64,000 nucleotides of DNA from Dysidea avara (GCF_963678975.1 NC_089274.1:26387053-26451052); one strand, 5' to 3'. Counted from the stretch's first letter, positions 48,438 through 60,744 are shown. A program made the numbers and translations. The notes: generated by a model from the letters alone, not told the origin.

Positions 48438-48872
48438 TGTAAAATCCACTTTGGAATATGCAGCTACAACTTGGGCACCTTATAGTAGACAGTCAATTAA
48501 CAAACTGGAGTCTGTACAAAGATGAGCAGTTTGTTTTGTGATGCATGATTACTGCCAAACTAGCAGTGTATCAAACATGTTATTACGTCTTAATTGGAAT
48601 ACCATGGAAACACACTTCAAACATCTAAGACTTCAAATGTTGCACAAAATTATTCATAGTAGCGTGGATGTCTCACTACCCAACTATATAACACATAGAA
48701 CAAGGCATACCAGGGGCAGTGACCTTAAATTATACAGCCAGACAGCTATTGATGCATACAAGTACAGCTTCTTTCCTACATCAATTGATTATGGAACAAT
48801 CTATCTATAGAAACTATAAATTGTAACAATTTTGATACTTTCAAGGAATATTTAAATAGCACTAGATTGTAA
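48438..48872 (+). pseudogene. Non-LTR retrotransposon RT, C-terminal fragment
   Basis: It reads KSTLEYAATTWAPYSRQSIN then KLESVQR, a stop, then LRLQMLHKIIH and YKYSFFPTSID, and decays to a tail after about 48800. The stop at the middle and the missing core mark it as dead. Confidence 0.72.
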
Positions 48873-49170
48873 TTTAGCCTAAATTATTACACCTATTGTA
48901 ACATACTCACTCATGTGAGTTCTACAATTATTACCTATAAAGTTAATGGTACAAAGTTAGACGCACTCTGTACAGTGAACTAATCCTTGGTAGTTACCAT
49001 TATTCATGTTCTTGAATTAACATCACTTTTCAATAATTCGGTAATTGTGACTGCAGTAAAGAATGAGAGCAAATTCATTACTTTATCATGCAGACCCATA
49101 TATGAAATGTAACGTGCCAAATAATCATATACATTTTTCAACCCCTTGTGGTAGGCATAGCCACAGTCAG

Positions 49171-49607
49171 TAGGCCCCGGCCGATTATGCCGGCATAATT
49201 TAAAGCATAATAGGTGACCAAAAGCATCAAGCATAATGCCAGCATAATAGGGATGATATTTGAAGTTTTAATTAAAATGTGGAATACTCGCACCTGAAAG
49301 AATGCAAATAATCACTGCCAATAGTATTATTAGTGCATTTCACATTTAAAAACACTTAATATAACTTATTAAACTGTTTCTTTGTTGGTTATTCACACTT
49401 TGCAGAAATAAGATCGAAATACTCTAATAGAGCAGTCACTTACTCTAATACAGCAGTCAGAAGACAATAATATACTCTAATAAAACAGTCAGTTCTAGAA
49501 CATAATCTTGATTTTGAAAGCATAATTTTGAGCATAATAGGCTTAATTTTTGAGCAATGCTCTAAAGCATAATAGGTAAAATTTTGGGCATAATAGGCCG
49601 CGGCCTA
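49171..49607. mobile_element. hAT-like MITE with TAGGCC ends, 437 bp (relative of 33327)
   Basis: Ends are TAGGCCCCGGCCGATTATG and CATAATAGGCCGCGGCCTA. A perfect 8 bp duplication, ACAGTCAG, flanks it (49163-49170 and 49608-49615). It contains repeated AAGCATAATAGGT and three motif copies at 49410-49495. Confidence 0.9.
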
Positions 49608-50089
49608 ACAGTCAGGTGTATATATGAACTGTGTTGTGTTGTCACACAAATCGAGTGTTGTTTGTGTGTGTGTGTGTGTTTGTGTGTGGACATGTAACAG
49701 TATGTGCCTTAGGTAAATTCTAACTCCCTGTATTCACAAGCTTTGTACAGACAGATTGGCAATTATGATGGTGATGATAAAATTGTTGTGGTAGCACCAC
49801 TATCAACCACTTTGCATCTGTGTGAAATCCATGTGGTTTGCTTTCAAATCCGAAGTCTATACTGAGTACATGTACATCTCATACAGAACCTCCAACTGAG
49901 TTTATGGATTTAACTCTGTTAGGTGGCACTAATGAACCACTTTCACTGTGTTTCTTATAGATAACATGATTATAGAGACCATGCAGCACCAGCCCTATGA
50001 ATGCCGGCTCCTAAAAATTCCTGAGTATAAAATTTTTTAACTTGTACAAGTGCATGCTTTATTAACTATAATATGAAAGTACATTGTAC

Positions 50090-50255
50090 CCTCAGTTAAG
50101 GCAATTGTAAAAGTGTTCAGATAAGTGAATTATTTAGATATCTGATACCCATACAGAAACACTCTAATAGAACATACACCGGTACTGAAAATACTTTGAT
50201 AGAACTGTCATTATCAATTTTGGGAGAGTATAGATAAACAAGGGTTGGATAACTG
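50090..50255. mobile_element. Decayed pogo-like MITE
   Basis: The edge TGTACCCTCAGTTAAGGC faces AAGGGTTGGATAACTGAG, resembling the better copy at 52231. It contains CTCTAATAGAACAT. Confidence 0.45.
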
Positions 50256-50405
50256 AGAAGTTTATTGTACAATAATAACAATAGTTGGTTGTATTCATAA
50301 TTTGTGGCTATGCAAGGTACACAAGATTCACAACATCAAAATTGTCAAATTTCCAATATTATACATGGCTTGTGGATTTTTATGTATATAGAAAGTGGCT
50401 ACAAA

Positions 50406-50537
50406 TTATGTTCTTGTTACAAGTACTACAATCACTATTATGGCAATATCAGTCACAATTACTGCACCAATGATCACATAAACTATTCATTTCCTTTTGG
50501 CTTTAACTCTGTATCCTTTGCTTGCATCCTCATGTGC
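50406..50537 (-). pseudogene. Orphan CD225/dispanin exon 3 with in-frame stop
   Basis: The minus strand reads AHEDASKGYRVKAKRK, TGA, then IVYVIIGAVIVTDIAIIVIV and a final stop. It aligns with exon 3 of genes A and B, and the acceptor CACCTAG before it is kept. It is 44 codons against 45 in A; one codon is missing beside the TGA, which falls at the conserved Trp/Arg at the start of helix 2. I find no exon 1 or 2 within several kilobases upstream, so it is a relic of a third gene. Confidence 0.82.
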
Positions 50538-50549
50538 CTAGGTGAATAC

Positions 50550-51300
50550 AAGCCAACAATTATATTTGGTGTACTGTACACACATAGCCATTTCAACTAG
50601 TACAATAATACAACACAAAGTGTTAAGTTATGTTATGTGATTCTTTTAAAAGCCTTTATGACTTGTATTAAAATACTTTGAGTACCACTCTCCTTCCCAC
50701 TGTCACTCTCATAGCCCAATCTGCTTGTATTTGTTAGGGTGTGTGAGCTTGTCATGCTGAGATTTTAGGAAAGCTGATATGGCCACTGAGTTTGAGACCA
50801 AATGCGTGAGCATGACAACCTCAGGTTGAGGCAATGATGTGATGCTACTGACACTGAACTCCTCAATAAACTGTATTTCCGAGGCAATCCTACTAAGTGT
50901 TGTAGTGGAGAAGAAAATAGGATAAAGGGTAGAACAGTGGATTAATACTGTGAAAACTTACAGTAATCATATGTCCATGGATAAATGTTGCAAGGACTGA
51001 ATTTCTTACTTTTTGCCAGATCAAAGGGGGAAAAAGTACTAGAAACATCTGTGAGTTGCAATGCAGCATTTGTTAGTAGGGGCACGCAGAAATTGTGGTC
51101 TGGGATTTAAAAATGGGCCTCCTTCTGCTGCAGTGAAGATTGTCAGATAAGCACTAGATGGACTGCTAGATTTATTTATGATGTAAGACATGGTTGAGCT
51201 ATGCTTGTCTGATGGCAAAAGTTAGATGGTCAATCAATCAGACACTTAATTAGTTAAAAAAATGATACCCAACCAATACTACCAAGTCACTACAAAGGAA
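50550..51300. other. Upstream of the orphan CD225 exon, nothing recognised
   Basis: I looked for the PLGLAALLMALK exon on the minus strand and did not find it. Confidence 0.4.
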
Positions 51301-51314
51301 ATGTGAGTCATACA

Positions 51315-52160
51315 AGAGAATTTTAAGTTTGGTTATAGAGATCACAGAAAAAAGTAGGGAAACAAGGTAAGTTGCCTACACCTGTAGATATACTAGTAAA
51401 CATTTAATCCCTAATTTAGTCTATATTCCATGGATGGATTAGGGATTAAATGTCTACTAGTATATCTGCAGGTGTAGGTGACCTCCCGTGTTTCCCTACG
51501 TTTTTATGATTCCTAATCGAACTTAAAATTCCTAACATTTTTATGACTGGTGAACCCACACATATCACATCAAAAGAAAGAATGGCACCATATTTTTTTT
51601 TGTCTGAACACATGTCCCAACTATCAATTGCTGACTTGACAGTGAAGTGACCACTATGCTTCACTTTCACCTATGTTCAGTCCATTACACAATGTTACAA
51701 ATGAAGAACAGTAGGAGAAACACCTCTGCAATCAATCCAGCTGCCACGGAAAATACTGACAATTCCCATTTACAAGCAAAGGGAAGCCATCACACACTAC
51801 TGTGACTCAACAAATCGGGCTGTCAGCTAAAACAAATGTGACACTAAGGAGGATAAAGGCAAATCCATGATGAAAATTGCAGTGTCTCAAAAGTCACCTG
51901 TTGGACTGAAGCAATATCGAACAGTGAAAAATCAAGCCTGTAGTCTTAGCCGTTATCAAGTTATTGCTTTTCTGAAGGCATTAGTAAGTCAGTCAGGCAG
52001 TAACAAATTTCATTGAATGAATAAATTTAAAATTTTGTAGCAGTGAAGGAATTTTTTGGCTTGGTTATACCTAACCAATACTGCCAAGGTGCCAAGAAGG
52101 TATTTTGAAGCTGGTTTTTGGGTAATATTTTTGGCCAACCTCTGTGATCCCTAATAATAC
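51315..52160. repeat. Hairpin-repeat family, copy 4
   Basis: An inverted pair of about 75-base arms (GTAGGGAAACAAGG... with ACACCTGTAGATATACTAGT) is at 51350-51510. The same body as copy 2 follows (TTTTATGACTGGTGAACCCA) and the edge is TGTGATCCCTAATA at about 52145. It confirms a stem-plus-body design. Confidence 0.7.
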
Positions 52161-52230
52161 AGTATTACCATACTGTATGATATAATTGAAATGCAAACTG
52201 GTGATCTCTGATATTTAGTACTATACAATA

Positions 52231-52430
52231 CAGTAGACCCTCAGCTATCCAACCCTCATTCATCCGAAATTGGAAATGACTGCTCTACTATTAGAGTATT
52301 TTGAGTACTAGTGTATGTTCTATTAGAGTATTTGAACAGAGTACTGTATATAAATGTATGGGCTCACTTATCTGAATGTTTTTACCATTGCCTGAGACAC
52401 AACAGTGTTTGGATAACCAAGGGTCTACTG
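52231..52430. mobile_element. pogo/Tigger-like MITE, 200 bp
   Basis: Left CAGTAGACCCTCAGCTATCC is mirrored by GGATAACCAAGGGTCTACTG, with TA on both sides. This end class is typical of pogo/Tigger mariner-type elements. It contains two motif copies (52277-52335). Confidence 0.85.
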
Positions 52431-52439
52431 TATACTATA

Positions 52440-53635
52440 TGATACATACTTACTTTGATTTCTACAATTACTGATACAGAAAGTGCATTAACTATTATAG
52501 CTGAGGAAAAAATACACCATGCAGCTAGAACTCTTTAATGAAGTAAACTAATTTAATTGGTGAACAGCTTGTTGATGCTTGTACTGGGTACTCAAAGCAT
52601 TGTTACACTACTCACAACTGCATGTGCCAACATTACTAGTTGATCTGGTTTTGAGTGCCAAGTTGTGGGTATTGCATAGGTACCCCGGTTGACTTGTTGA
52701 CTCTTAAACTCCCAACCCACCCAAAATATCAAACATCAGTTAAAAATATTTTTGGGTTGAAAAACGGTTGCACCTATAGTTAGAACTCCAATCTCCACTC
52801 CCAGACAGGCTGGGCATGTGATAGTACAAGGTCTTTTTACCTGATTTTATAGGTTTTGCAAAATGAGAAATCTTGTAGTTTACCTTCAACATGTTTGTTG
52901 TAGGGTTCCCAAAAAGTCTTTAGACCTTAGCGCATGCAGTAATGATATGATAAGTTGAAGGTTAACTCTGGGGCCTTGTACACCTACCACCATCAGTCGA
53001 TTACTTCATATGGCTGCATAAAGTGAGCCACATTGAAGCTTAGCAGTAGCTACATGTCAAGAACTTGCAATTAATTTTGGCCTCATAAGACAATGTGATG
53101 GCAATTTTCCTGGAATTTTTAAACTCTACAAGTCTATATACAACAGAAAAAAAATTCTTCTATCTGTACATGCATGTACCACTATCTTTTGGGTATACTT
53201 GCATCATACAATATAACTCATATAACATATAATTCCCAAATGCAAGTAGTAATAGGAGGAATTAATTGTACTGCAGCCTCTATATTCAATGTATCTTGCT
53301 TGCACTTGCTATCTGTAACTGCACCCCCCCCCTCAACAGCTCATCTTTGCAATAACTACAACATCCTCATAGTGGTAATGGATGGTCAACCTGTCTGCAA
53401 TGAAAAGAGAAAAGCCAAAACTAAAGCAATGCTGTTGATGTCCCTGTAAGGTACATGCCTGACACTATTTCACAAGTAACTTATTGGAATGCTAATAAAG
53501 TTAGTGGTCCAGACAAAGTTACCTCATATCTTGAAACAAAATGTACATGTGCTACAAATTGTCTTCGCTACATATGTAGACATAGAATTAGTCCAACTGC
53601 AAATCTACATACACCACAAGTATGTACAGGGAAGC
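52440..53635. other. Gene-poor stretch with a possible RT scrap
   Basis: About 53476-53522 reads QVTYWNANKVSGPDKV, similar to the LLSNIKVNKAPGPDKL stretch of the RT at 55163. The frame before it (53174-53449) has no domain I know. Confidence 0.4.
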
Positions 53636-53639
53636 ATTA

Positions 53640-53860
53640 AGAATTTTAAGTTCAATTAGAGATTATAAAATGGAGGTCACCTCAGTGCACCTGAAGATAT
53701 ACTAGTGGAAATTTAATCCCTGATTCAGTCATGGATATAGGGATTAAACCTCCACTAGTACATTTTCAGGTGTCAACAACAATATCTCTTGTTTCTCTAC
53801 TTTTTATGTTCTGTAATCCCTAATCATAGAATTAAAACTTCTTAATTAACCCTCGGGGTG
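53640..53860. repeat. Hairpin-repeat family, copy 5 (stem only)
   Basis: It carries arms with CACCTGAAGATATACTAGTG and the mirror CACTAGTACATTTTCAGGTG, and the TGTAATCCCTAATC edge, but the body is missing. Confidence 0.6.
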
Positions 53861-55162
53861 CCAAGGGTTACTGTAGTTGTCTTGTGCAGCTGCATGAATT
53901 TGTTGTTACCACTTTAACTGCTGTGTACTTCAATCATAGGTTAAAAACAAGGCTTCTCTGGATGAGGTTAACAAATGAAACGTGTGAATTATTCCGCAAG
54001 CTCTTTTATTCAAAAGTTATGGGGATATTTGCTGTTCATCTTGGCCTTCCTCACTTCTTGATGTATGAAAGTGATAGCAATAAATTCTTTTCAACCATAG
54101 TAGTGTATTACATCTAGCGATACTCTACTGATTCAGACGAGGGATCAACAAACTCAACAAAACCAGGGATGAGATTTCAATATTTCCATAAGATCTTAAT
54201 TATCATTAACTAGTCCAGTGATCTACAACATTTCAGACCAGGCTTCTTGTGGATCCCTCAGATTTAAACTAGAAGCTTCTTGCATGGCTCTTTAAATTGA
54301 CAAGCCTTCATGGATCATGTGGTCGGTGTGCTATAAAGGACATGTGATGTCTGGGGTATTGTCACACAAAAACTTAGTTACTATGCTATTCGCTGCTGCT
54401 TGTTTGGGTACAAAGACATTAATTAAATCTGGTGCCATTCTTTCTTTGATTTAGTATGCACTGGTTCACTATATAGCTACATAGTCATAATTATTAGTAA
54501 ACAAACAAGTACAAGAAAAAATGAAGCACTATTGTGCAAAATCTTCGGGTATAGGGTGCCATTTGTATCGAAATTAACAAATCTCCCTTATTTGCTAAAT
54601 AAGGCACATTATTTAACATGTATGTATTCATTTGATGTAAATCACACTGAACTTATATTATAAACAATCCATGGTTTACTAAATAATGCATGATTTACTA
54701 AATGATTTCCCATACTCGGGGAAATTAAATAGCATATTGATGTACTATCTCCAGATCCATAGTACCAGGTGGATCCAGAGGAGGTTGGACACGCTTTAAG
54801 CACCACTAAACGAAGTATGGAGTGGAGTGAATAGTAGTGTCGATACAAAGCAGCAAGACATCATCATTTCTGTTTATGATTAGGCCACTGCAAATAAAAT
54901 CTCTATTTCCCATCCTAGACTCAGGCATATTTGCATGTGGGCGGGTGATCCATTTCCATTATTTCATTATAAAATAAGATTGACAGCTTTTCAAGCCATT
55001 ATTTTCCTGGCACAACCATAAAAAGTTTATTATTATTTTTATTACAGGTAAATTTGTAAGGCTAAATTCACATTGAAGCCTGTTACACCTGAAGCTGCAT
55101 AAAAGCATACTTAAGCTTGTACCTTCCTGCAGAAAATAGCACCAATGTGAATTTGTGCCAAC

Positions 55163-56206
55163 TTGTCAGCATATTCTAGTATCCCACAGATTGTAGTGCA
55201 TTCAGATGGTGTAGCCCAGCTATTATCTAACATCAAAGTGAACAAAGCACCTGGACCTGATAAACTTCAAGCATGTTTCCTACAAGAAGTTGCATATGAG
55301 ATTGCACCAATCCTTACTGTTATCTTTCAAGCGTCATTAGACCAAGGTGTTTTACCAAGCATTTGGAAAACAGCAGCAGTTGTCCCAAATTTTTTAAAAA
55401 AGGTGCCAGATCCGATCCAGGCAATTATAGGCCAGTATGCTTAATTTGCATTTGTTGTAAAATCTTAGAACATATTGTATATTCCAGCATTACCAAACAC
55501 TTACAGTACCATGAAGTTTTATGTGATGGGCAACATTTCAACAGAAACGAAGCTGTGAATCACAACTGATCACCACCATTAATGATTTTGCCAAGTGTCT
55601 TAATGAGAAGGGTCAATGTGATGTCCTCCTATTAGACTTACGTAAGGCCTTTGACAAGGTACCTCATGCATGCACGTCTTTTCCAAAAACTTCACCATTA
55701 TGGAATTCATGGAACACTACTACTTTGGCTTAAATCTTTCTTAACCGATAGATCACAATATGTCATACTAGATAACCAAAAGAGCCATCCAACCCCAGTA
55801 TCATCGGGAGTTCTTCAAGGCACGGCGCTAGCCCCGTTGCTCTTCCTATTGTATATAATACTTTCTTGAGTACGCTCTAAAGTAAAGTTGTATGCCGATA
55901 ATGTATTACTCTACTCCTACATTAAATCTGAATCTGATTGTCATGCATTACAAGAAGACCTAGATGCTCTTGCACAATGGGCACGTATTTGGCTGATGGA
56001 GTTTAACCCCAGCAAATGTGAATTCTTGAGAATTACCAATAAGAAAAACCCCATTGTCTTTAATTACTGCATTGAAGCTGTACCTATTGCCCAAGTTGCT
56101 CATACCAAATACCTTGGTGTAACAATTTCAAGCAACCTTTCATGGAATGAGCATGTCCAAAGGATTATCAACCAGGCCAAACAAGTAAAAAAACTTTTTG
56201 TATCAA
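55163..56206 (+). pseudogene. Non-LTR retrotransposon reverse transcriptase, frameshifted
   Basis: Four frames in order: VNKAPGPDKLQACFLQE (about 55230), DPGNYRPVCL (about 55415), LLLDLRKAFDKVPHA (about 55628), SSGVLQGTALAPLLFLLYI (about 55800) and MYADNVLLYSYI (55888), the catalytic box being YADN rather than YADD. KCEFLRIT and KYLGVTISSNLSWNEHVQ follow. This is the order of a jockey/CR1/Rex-type RT. Around 56206 homology stops and the frame enters a different repeat (to 56496). There is no endonuclease. Confidence 0.85.
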
Positions 56207-56543
56207 GACACACAGTAGTGTGTCGTGCGGCCCAAGAAGCCGGCGCGCCACACCGTGAGTATGTTTACCAATCTCGTTATGCGCAGAGATTCACCGTTCC
56301 GTATATTGTCGCGGAATGCGATTTACGGTGTATTACCACAATGATGTGGCGTTCAATGTGTTGTGTTATGCGCGTGCTAATTAAACGTCTGAAACGTGGG
56401 GTTGAAGTGCAAGAGGTTCTGCAAGAGGGCAGGCGAAGGCACCGAGGGAGATCCCCATCGAGATATTTAAAGGTTTGTTCTATGCATAAGAAGTAAATCT
56501 CGAACTACACTTTTTCCCTTATTTAATTATTCATGTGACTGTG

Positions 56544-57807
56544 CAGGGGCGGATCCAGTAGCTGGCAAGGGGAGGGGCACAAACTGGCTATTAAAGTTGT
56601 ACTGAGGTGGTTGGGCAGGGGCGTAGGGAGGGGGGGTTCCGGGGGGTTCAAGAACCCCCCCTGTAAAATTTATACTTCTGCAAGCAGGATCCTAACACAC
56701 CATTTAGTGTGGCAGGACAAAATGAGTGAGCAATATAGTGTAATGGCACAGCACAACAATTGATAAAACTTACATTCATCTCTCAGGGAAGGATTTACAG
56801 AGGTAACATGAGCCCTCTTCAAAACTTGTTAAAAAGATCGATATACTCTAATAGAGCAGTCAGGTATATACTCTAATAGAGCAGTCAGGTATACTCTAAT
56901 AGAACATGCATGTAAATATCCATGTCCATATGAAGTTTTTCAGACATTCCAACATTAAATGCAAAACTTAGCATGGCCTTATACTGCTATAGCTTTGGTA
57001 TGCAGTGTTTAAAGATATAGAGCTCCAGTAATTTATCACTTGTGTTATGCAAAATGAATTCATGCTATGTATATTTGTATAGTTATATTGTTTGATCGTC
57101 ATTTGTATCAGTGGATTCATGGCTCCTATACCACAGTGAGATATAACCATCACTTACAGATTACTAGCTATATGTGTCTCTATGTGTTATGCTGTCTGCT
57201 TCCACTAGGTGACTTTATCTAGTACTACAGGGCCACTTAATGCATCATAATTAATGTACTTTTTGCATAAAATATAGTGATTTGCTGAGGTTTGATTTAT
57301 TAAAATATTGAAAGTCTCTCAGTGGCTGGGGGCTGTGCCCCCAGCTTCTAGTAACCTAATGCTGGTGCTGGAACCCCCCTTCAAAAAATCCTGGCTATGC
57401 CCCTGTTGGGGAGAGCAGATTCTCTTCTGATAGTTACCGTGTTTTTTTAAGCAGCAATGATCACTCTTTAGTAGATTGATTTTTATCATTATGTCCTTTG
57501 CAGATGGTTGTGAAGTCTTAAAAGCTGTTTAAAGGCTCTGTAAGTCGTTAACACCACCACCACCACCCATACGATAATTATTTTAGAGGCGCTTAGTACG
57601 TACGAGGTGCTTGGTGACAGTTTGACAGTTGTTTTACAGGTGACTTTGCATAAATGGTGATAATATGCAGTTTTATATATAAATTGATTTTGGTCTGACA
57701 ACTATGACAAGGTGTATAGTATTGCTATCAAAAGAAGTAGCTATGGCTCTTCCACTGAGGGAGGGGGGGGCATTTGCCCCAAATGCCCCATCCTGGATCC
57801 GCCATTG
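56544..57807. mobile_element. TIR element with CAGGGGCGGATCCAG ends, 5 bp target duplication (outer)
   Basis: Left CAGGGGCGGATCCAG is mirrored by CTGGATCCGCCATTG; CTGTG flanks both (56539-56543 and 57808-57812). About 0.8 kb of it is a second element nested inside (56616-57405). It has interrupted a minus-strand RT-tail fragment: 56483-56530 and 57830-57870 are both found, joined, near 59986-60062. Confidence 0.9.
56616..57405. mobile_element. TIR element with CAGGGGCGTAG ends, nested (inner)
   Basis: Left CAGGGGCGTAGGGAGG is mirrored by GGCTATGCCCCTG; TTGGG flanks both (56611-56615 and 57406-57410). Three tandem motif copies lie at 56835-56907. Confidence 0.9.
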
Positions 57808-58098
57808 CTGTGTGATGATAGAATAGCTATATATCGAATCATTGGGCTCAGTCATGTTACATATGCCTGTAGTAATGTACTGTAGCTAGCTATGTCTGGC
57901 ATTGTGCCAATGATAACATCATGCCTACCAAAGTATTCTAGCCTCTGAGAGGATATTTTTGGCTGGGAGTAATAAAGAGTGGCTGGATGTGACTAGTATT
58001 AGCTAATTTATATAGCTTCTTTTTTATTTCATTTTTATATTCACACCTTTGCCATGCCCACGCAGGTTCTTCCTTAGGATCATACACGTGGTCGCATG

Positions 58099-59336
58099 CA
58101 GGGGCGGATCCAGGGGGGGGGGGGACTTTGGGGACTGAAGCCCCCCGTTCATATTTAGGCTTTACTTGATCAATATGCTGAGTATTATAATGAAATTTTG
58201 TCTTAGCATAATTATATGATCACTAATAATGCAAATACTCATAAAACCACCTTATAAACATCTTTTCAAGGTATTATCAGTGGATTTATGCTAAAGTTTA
58301 TGCAACAAGTACCCGGATCAGCATTGGAGGTGTACAAGATCGAGATACTCTAATAGAGCAGTCAGCTAACTACTCTAATAGAACATTCACTGGAAACATG
58401 TATAGTATGTTCACGTTGAGCTGAATCCTGAAAAATGGCTAAAAATTAAAAGTGGATTTTTTCTCAACAGAGTTAACATTTCAGCCAACCAGATGATTAT
58501 TGGTAACAGCAAAGGTGTCAACAACAGACACGTACGGTTTGGCTCCATTACAAGTTTGGGAAAGGGCTGTATTGGGCACTGTACTTATATGGCTTCCCCA
58601 TAGGAAATGTATTGTGAAAATTTTGATTGACCGTAAATATTATGTCTAACATTTGAACAACAAGATTTTGAAATATTTTTAACGGGTCAAGCAGTACTAC
58701 AAATGAGCCAAATTTCAAGATCGTGTGTAATTGCATCCATGAGTTATTAAATGTTTTTGAGGGTTCAGCTCAACGTGAACATACTATAGTTGGTTCTGTT
58801 ATGGAATTTTTCCAAATCTTCCTGCACCTATACATACTATGAAGTGCATTGGTTTGTTTAAAGGGCTTCATTCATCCACTTGTGTAGTTAATATGTATGG
58901 CAATACTTAATTCAGGTACACAATTTCCATTGAAAATGCTCTCAGATTCAATCTTGTATTGTTCAAATTTCAAAATTTTCCATGTTCCACATTATTATTC
59001 TAACATGCACCTATTCAGTGTTATGCAATTATGAGAGGGGTACATCATGTACTTGGTTGTCTGTACCTACCCAAACTTTTCCAGTAGTAAAATGCTTTAG
59101 AGAGCCATACCTATAATCTAAAGGTAGTATATAAAATATCTACAGGCAGAAAATATTATGAATTTTATGTAGAAATGTTTCCAAATTGCAGTGTTTTAGC
59201 ATCTATTTTTCAAAAATTTCCTGGGGGGGCATGCCCCCAGACCCAGCATGCTGGGAACTGTGCTTTGCACACCTCTACCCAAGAGATTAGTACCTTGAGT
59301 TAGCCCCCCCTTTTATAAATCCTAGATCCGCTCCTG
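58099..59336. mobile_element. TIR element with CAGGGGCGGATCCAG ends, 1.24 kb
   Basis: Left CAGGGGCGGATCCAG is mirrored by CTAGATCCGCTCCTG; GCATG flanks both (58094-58098 and 59337-59341). It includes two motif copies (58337-58390), a nested MITE (58401-58788) and a GGGGGGGCATGCCCCC hairpin (about 59223). Confidence 0.9.
58401..58788. mobile_element. MITE with TATAGTATGTTCACG ends, copy 2, nested
   Basis: Ends are TATAGTATGTTCACGTTGAG and CTCAACGTGAACATACTATA. It is the reverse-oriented relative of 34544 and lies inside the 58099 element. Confidence 0.88.
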
Positions 59337-59985
59337 GCATGTGACCGAGGACTATCACACTTTCTGTAATTTATGTACTCTGTAATTTATGTACTTTCAT
59401 CACTTCATAATTGATGGTTTTCTCTCTTGATGACATTGCCAAGCATGCAATGAATAATGGTGAGAGTGGCAATGGTGGGAGTGGCAATTGTTGTGTGCAC
59501 TTATCAACACACTAGCTCTGTATTTTCTGCGACCAGACGTTTGTCAGAGTAGGTATTACTGCAAGTATATGTACTACTGGTACTCCATTTGTGATGTTGC
59601 ATCTGAGAATAATGATTAATGTGATTGGTATTCATAGTTGGTGCTAATTCACACTTACGGGGTACTTTTGAAAACTTTCCCACTGGTCATGGGTGATGAG
59701 CAGAAAGATCATGGCCAAGAAATATTTGAAGCATGCCAAGAAGCAGGTTTTCGGGCAGCAGGTGAGGATTTGTCACCCAAGGTTGTCCCCAGGTAGGGGC
59801 ATTTGCCACACGAATATCTGTACTTTTCCATACTGTTGTGATTCCGGGATAATTAGTAGGGGATTTGTAACTCAAAGTTGTCCCCAGGGGTGGGGAATTT
59901 GCGTTCTCACATTTGCAAATCCCCAACAATCCCCACGTCTGCCCGACCTGGGGTAGGTGGGGCTTGACATTGATAGGTGCATTAC

Positions 59986-60170
59986 TACAGGCATGTAACA
60001 TGACTGAACCCAATGATTTGATATATATTAAACAAAGGAAAAAGTGTAGTTCGAGATTTACTTCTTATGCAAAGAACATTATCAAGAATGATTTTTTTTA
60101 CAGAACTACTAAAGAATGGAATGAACTGCCACCATCTAGTTATGACAAACTCCTGGACCAACATTTATAA
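59986..60170 (+). pseudogene. Non-LTR retrotransposon C-terminus
   Basis: The frame reads MTEPNDLIYIKQRKKC, SRFTSYAKNIIKNDFFYRTT and KEWNELPPSSYDKLLDQHL, then stop. FFYRT-x-EWNELP is the usual tail of jockey/CR1-type polyproteins. The first part matches, in reverse, DNA at 56483-56530 and 57830-57870. Confidence 0.75.
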
Positions 60171-60744
60171 GTCAATTTATATTATACAGATGCCAACCTT
60201 TGAACAATTTTAGGAGTGAGACCTCAAACACTACCAGCAATGTGGACCAGATTCAAGTGCAGCTCCAGGATTTTTGGTAGTGAAGACCAAAAAAAAAAAA
60301 AAAAAAAAAGGTTGTCGCATGTTCTAAGTACAAAAATAAGCACAGGTCTGCCCAATTTTAAGCACAGGGCTAATTACGAAGCAGATCAGGCTTGAGAACT
60401 AAGCTGAATGAGTGAGAAACAGAGGGTTAGGCGTGAGATTACTAGCCAAAGAGTGAGACTCCCGCCTAATGCGTAAGAGTTGGCATGTCTGATATTATTG
60501 GATGTATATCAGTACATTGCTGTCTTTCCAATATAATATAATCATAATCATAAACAAACCTCGATGGGGATGCTTTCGCTTGCCTCTTCTTGCACTTCAA
60601 CTCCACGTTTCAGACATTTAACACGCGCATAACACAACACATTGAACGCCACACCATTGTGGTAATACACCGTAAATCGTATTCCGCGACAATATACGGA
60701 ATGGTGAATCTGCGCATAGCGAGATTGATTTCAACTACCAAGTG
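60171..60744. repeat. Repeat debris including an inverted copy of 56250-56470
   Basis: About 60555-60735 is the reverse complement of 56250-56470 (shared GCGCATAACACAACACATTG and TCGTATTCCGCGACAATATA). A poly-A of about 20 lies near 60290-60309. Confidence 0.65.

Noticed and set aside
53174-53449. 91-codon frame as an extracellular protein fragment
   Set aside because: It has no motif, splice context or paralogue I can name. It lies next to RT debris.
56207-56496. Extension of the RT protein (arginine-rich tail)
   Set aside because: Homology to RT stops near 56206. The remainder recurs in reverse at 60555-60735 as a repeat, so it is a chance open frame.
56835-56907. CRISPR-like array of three spaced repeats
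   Set aside because: The spacers are only a few bases, the host is eukaryotic and the block sits inside a transposon.
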